A DNA stretch of 64,000 bases, taken from contig CALYLO010000003.1 of the NCBI GenBank assembly GCA_944800085.1, positions 62,001-126,000 on the forward strand, given 5' to 3'. A program made the position numbers and the translations under genes. Numbering within the stretch: the stretch's first letter is position 1; each line of letters starts with the position of its first letter. The notes beneath the pieces were generated by a model. That model was not told where the DNA came from, ran no database searches, and saw nothing but the letters and a program-made list of their open reading frames with translations. Source of the stretch: Paenibacillus melissococcoides. Its GTDB lineage: Bacteria; Bacillota; Bacilli; Paenibacillales; Paenibacillaceae. Shown piece by piece: positions 61,933-64,000 of this stretch.

Positions 61933-62841
61933 ATGCTGCAGCAATTTATATCCCGTTATTCGGATTTGAACTTAGGCAAGTACAAGGTAAATGAGCCGCT
62001 TGCACCGTATACGACCTGGAAAATCGGAGGTCCGGCGGATGTGCTCGTCGAGCCTGCCGGCAAAGAGCAGATCGTTCAGACTGTCCGGCTGCTTCATGAC
62101 ATGCAACTGCCATGGATGGCTATAGGGCGCGGCTCCAATATGCTCGTATCCGACAAAGGGGTGCGAGGCGTTGTCATTCATACCGGGCATGCGCTTGATT
62201 ATGTCCGGCAGGAAGACAATCTGGTGCATGCCGGAGCCGGGCTTTCCTTCATCAAGCTGTCCGTGCTCACCGGCAATATGGGGTTGTCGGGGCTGGAATA
62301 CGCGGGCGGCATTCCCGGCACGGTCGGCGGAGCCGTCTATATGAATGCCGGCGCGCACGGGTCTGACGTGTCACGAATATTTGAATCTGCTGAGATTGTA
62401 CTGGAGACAGGGGAATTGGTGCGATACAGAACGGAAGATATGAAGTTCGCGTACCGCCATTCCGTGCTGCACGAGATCAGGGGCATCGTACTGGAGGCGA
62501 CGTTCCGGCTGGAGCACGGAGACCGGCATGAGATTAAAGCCTTGAACGCAGCCAATAAGGAACGGCGTCTGCGGACGCAGCCCCTGCAAGCCGCATGCGC
62601 GGGGAGCGTGTTCCGCAACCCGCCGGGAGATTTCTCGGCCCGGCTGGTTGAAGAAGCCGGACTGAAGGGATTCCGAATCGGCGGAGCCGAAGTATCCACG
62701 TTACACGCCAATTTCATTGTAAACACCGGGCAAGCAACAGCGTCAGACGTGCTCACCCTGATGGAGCGCATCCAACAAACGATAAAAGACCGATATGGTG
62801 TCGAGTTGGTGCCGGAAGTGTTGGTGGTGGGTGAGCGGTAA
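61933..62841 (+). CDS. murB: UDP-N-acetylenolpyruvoylglucosamine reductase MurB (type II)
   Basis: MurB reduces UDP-GlcNAc-enolpyruvate to UDP-MurNAc using FAD and NADPH. APYTTWKIGGPADVLVEP and GRGSNMLVSDKGVRG bind FAD; GIPGTVGGAVYMNAGAHGSD and the catalytic serine in AACAGSVFRNP follow. Length (302) and the absence of the Tyr-loop domain indicate type II, as usual in Bacilli. TAAGGAGG before the ATG at 61933 fixes the start. Confidence 0.95.
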   Translation: MLQQFISRYSDLNLGKYKVNEPLAPYTTWKIGGPADVLVEPAGKEQIVQTVRLLHDMQLPWMAIGRGSNMLVSDKGVRGVVIHTGHALDYVRQEDNLVHAGAGLSFIKLSVLTGNMGLSGLEYAGGIPGTVGGAVYMNAGAHGSDVSRIFESAEIVLETGELVRYRTEDMKFAYRHSVLHEIRGIVLEATFRLEHGDRHEIKALNAANKERRLRTQPLQAACAGSVFRNPPGDFSARLVEEAGLKGFRIGGAEVSTLHANFIVNTGQATASDVLTLMERIQQTIKDRYGVELVPEVLVVGER

Positions 62842-62857
62842 TCACGGAGGTGATACA

Positions 62858-64000
62858 TTGGACAAATTGGTGATTGAGGGTGGGAAGCCTCTATCGGGAA
62901 CCATTCGTATCCATGGAGCCAAAAATGCCGCTTTACCGATTTTAGCAGCCGCGATCCTGGCCGACGGTGTCGTCAAGCTCGATAATGTTCCGCAATTACT
63001 CGACATTGAAGTAATGCTGCACATTTTGCGCCGCTTGGGCTGTCGGGCCGTTCAAGACGGTTATACGGTCACAATGGATGCAGCCGGTACTCATTCGGTC
63101 CATGTGCCGGAAGATTTGATGCGACAGATGCGCTCATCCATTTTTTTAATGGGACCGCTCCTTGCGCGTTTTAAGGAAGTTCATATTTATCAGCCGGGCG
63201 GCTGCGCCATCGGCGAACGCAAGATCGATTTGCATCTGCGGGGCCTGCAGGCGCTTGGAGCGGAAGTGGAGCAGTGCGGCCACCGCGTCACATGCCGCGC
63301 AACGCGGCTCGTCGGAACGGATGTTCATCTTGATTTCCCGAGCGTGGGGGCGACGGAGAACGTGATGATGGCCGCCGTGCTGGCGGAAGGCACGACCGTC
63401 ATCACGAATGCCGCCCGGGAGCCGGAAATAACCGACCTGCAGAACTTCTTGAATCAGATGGGGGCCAATGTAAGCGGAGCGGGCAGCGGAACGATCGTGG
63501 TTGAAGGCGTCAGCAATCTGTACGGCTGCCAATATTCGATCATCCCGGACCGGATCGTGGCCGGCACGCTGATGATTGCGGCGGCCGCGACCAGGGGGGC
63601 GGTGACGCTGACCAACGCGCATGCGGGACATTTGACCTCATTGATTCATATTCTTCGCCGCGCCGGTGTTCAGATCGCCACGAGTGATGGTATAATCAAT
63701 GTAACCAGCTTCGGCAGGGCGAAGGCCGTTGATCGGATCGTCACATCGCCGTATCCGGCATTCCCGACCGATCTGCAGTCGCAGCTGATGGTGTTGATGG
63801 CGCTTGCCGACGGGGTCAGCGTGCTGAAGGAGACGATATTCGAGGGCCGCTTCAAGCATGTGGATGAATTGTCCCGCATGGGTGCCGATATCCGCGTCGA
63901 TCTGAGCACGGCGTTCGTGCGCGGCGTGACTACGCTGTACGGCACGACGGTGGAAGCGACCGACCTCCGCGCGGGAGCCGCTCTCGTTATCGCGGGATTG
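62858..64000 (+). CDS. murA: UDP-GlcNAc 1-carboxyvinyltransferase MurA (3' end outside window)
   Basis: MurA starts peptidoglycan synthesis by transferring enolpyruvate to UDP-GlcNAc. 381 codons are visible of about 420. GTIRIHGAKNAALPILAAAI is the N-terminal signature. The fosfomycin-target cysteine is present in QPGGCAIGERKIDLH (C116), so normal fosfomycin binding is expected. FPTDLQSQLMVLMALADG is near the window end. The TTG start follows CGGAGGTGAT. It lies 16 bases after murB, and divIB (ftsQ) would be expected next. Confidence 0.94.
   Translation, partial: MDKLVIEGGKPLSGTIRIHGAKNAALPILAAAILADGVVKLDNVPQLLDIEVMLHILRRLGCRAVQDGYTVTMDAAGTHSVHVPEDLMRQMRSSIFLMGPLLARFKEVHIYQPGGCAIGERKIDLHLRGLQALGAEVEQCGHRVTCRATRLVGTDVHLDFPSVGATENVMMAAVLAEGTTVITNAAREPEITDLQNFLNQMGANVSGAGSGTIVVEGVSNLYGCQYSIIPDRIVAGTLMIAAAATRGAVTLTNAHAGHLTSLIHILRRAGVQIATSDGIINVTSFGRAKAVDRIVTSPYPAFPTDLQSQLMVLMALADGVSVLKETIFEGRFKHVDELSRMGADIRVDLSTAFVRGVTTLYGTTVEATDLRAGAALVIAGL

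Noticed and set aside
1..64000. tRNA and rRNA genes, replication origin, phage attachment site
   Set aside because: I looked for tRNA cloverleaf ends, rRNA cores and DnaA-box clusters while reading and saw none that I can support.

Overview
This window looks like chromosomal DNA of a spore-forming member of the Bacillota, most likely a Paenibacillus or close relative. The evidence is gene order (yqfC-yqfD-phoH-pgpH-ybeY-dgkA-era-yqzL-recO-glyQS-yqxD-dnaG-sigA-trmK-yqfO; typA-ylaH ... ylaJ-ylaK; panE-DUF3397-bshC; mraZ-rsmH-ftsL-pbpB-spoVD-murE-murF-mraY-murD-spoVE-murG-murB-murA), the sporulation genes, the fairly high GC of the coding DNA, and an A-type rather than Bacillus B-type RNase P RNA. 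The genus is an inference; no 16S rRNA is present.

Layout. 1-1008 is the right part of an IS4-family element. 1009-1690 is non-coding and carries a 37-bp tandem repeat. 1700-19746 is a dense plus-strand block: sporulation (yqfC, yqfD), RNA and ribosome maturation (phoH, ybeY, era, trmK, rnpB), c-di-AMP turnover (pgpH), DNA repair and replication (recO, dnaG), glycyl-tRNA synthetase under a T-box, and sigA. 19757-20304 is rnpB with its own promoter and terminator. 20305-22745 is a mobile and repeat island: a complete 1,536-bp IS4 copy with a 9-bp target duplication, a 42-bp tandem repeat and an IS1182-type transposase remnant. 22749-46588 is mixed: a minus-strand S8 protease, cysteine desulfurase plus thiI, terC, typA-ylaH, an LCP ligase, ylaJ/ylaK, an orphan solute-binding protein, a secreted coiled-coil protein, a MidA-type methyltransferase, rsfA, panE, bshC and S-adenosylhomocysteine hydrolase. 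46653-47740 is a repeat-rich intergenic region. 47741-64000 is the division and cell-wall (dcw) cluster, cut off inside murA.

How genes work together. The dcw genes make the peptidoglycan precursor (MurA, B, D, E, F, MraY, MurG) and polymerise it at the septum (FtsL, the division PBP) or in the spore cortex (SpoVD with SpoVE). The cysteine desulfurase and ThiI pass sulfur to tRNA and thiamine. BshC and AhcY sit together in thiol and methyl-cycle metabolism. YqfC/YqfD, SpoVD/SpoVE, YlaJ and RsfA belong to sporulation.

Most of the window is conserved housekeeping DNA. I did not find a clear new defence or biosynthetic system. The most unusual signals are a perfect 23-bp inverted repeat lying exactly where the dgkA reading frame breaks, a hairpin-rich MITE-like element present twice (once inside the dcw cluster), two direct IS4 copies bracketing 19.5 kb of essential genes, a family of short palindromic intergenic repeats next to those insertions, and an S8 protease with an apparent Cache-like sensory domain.
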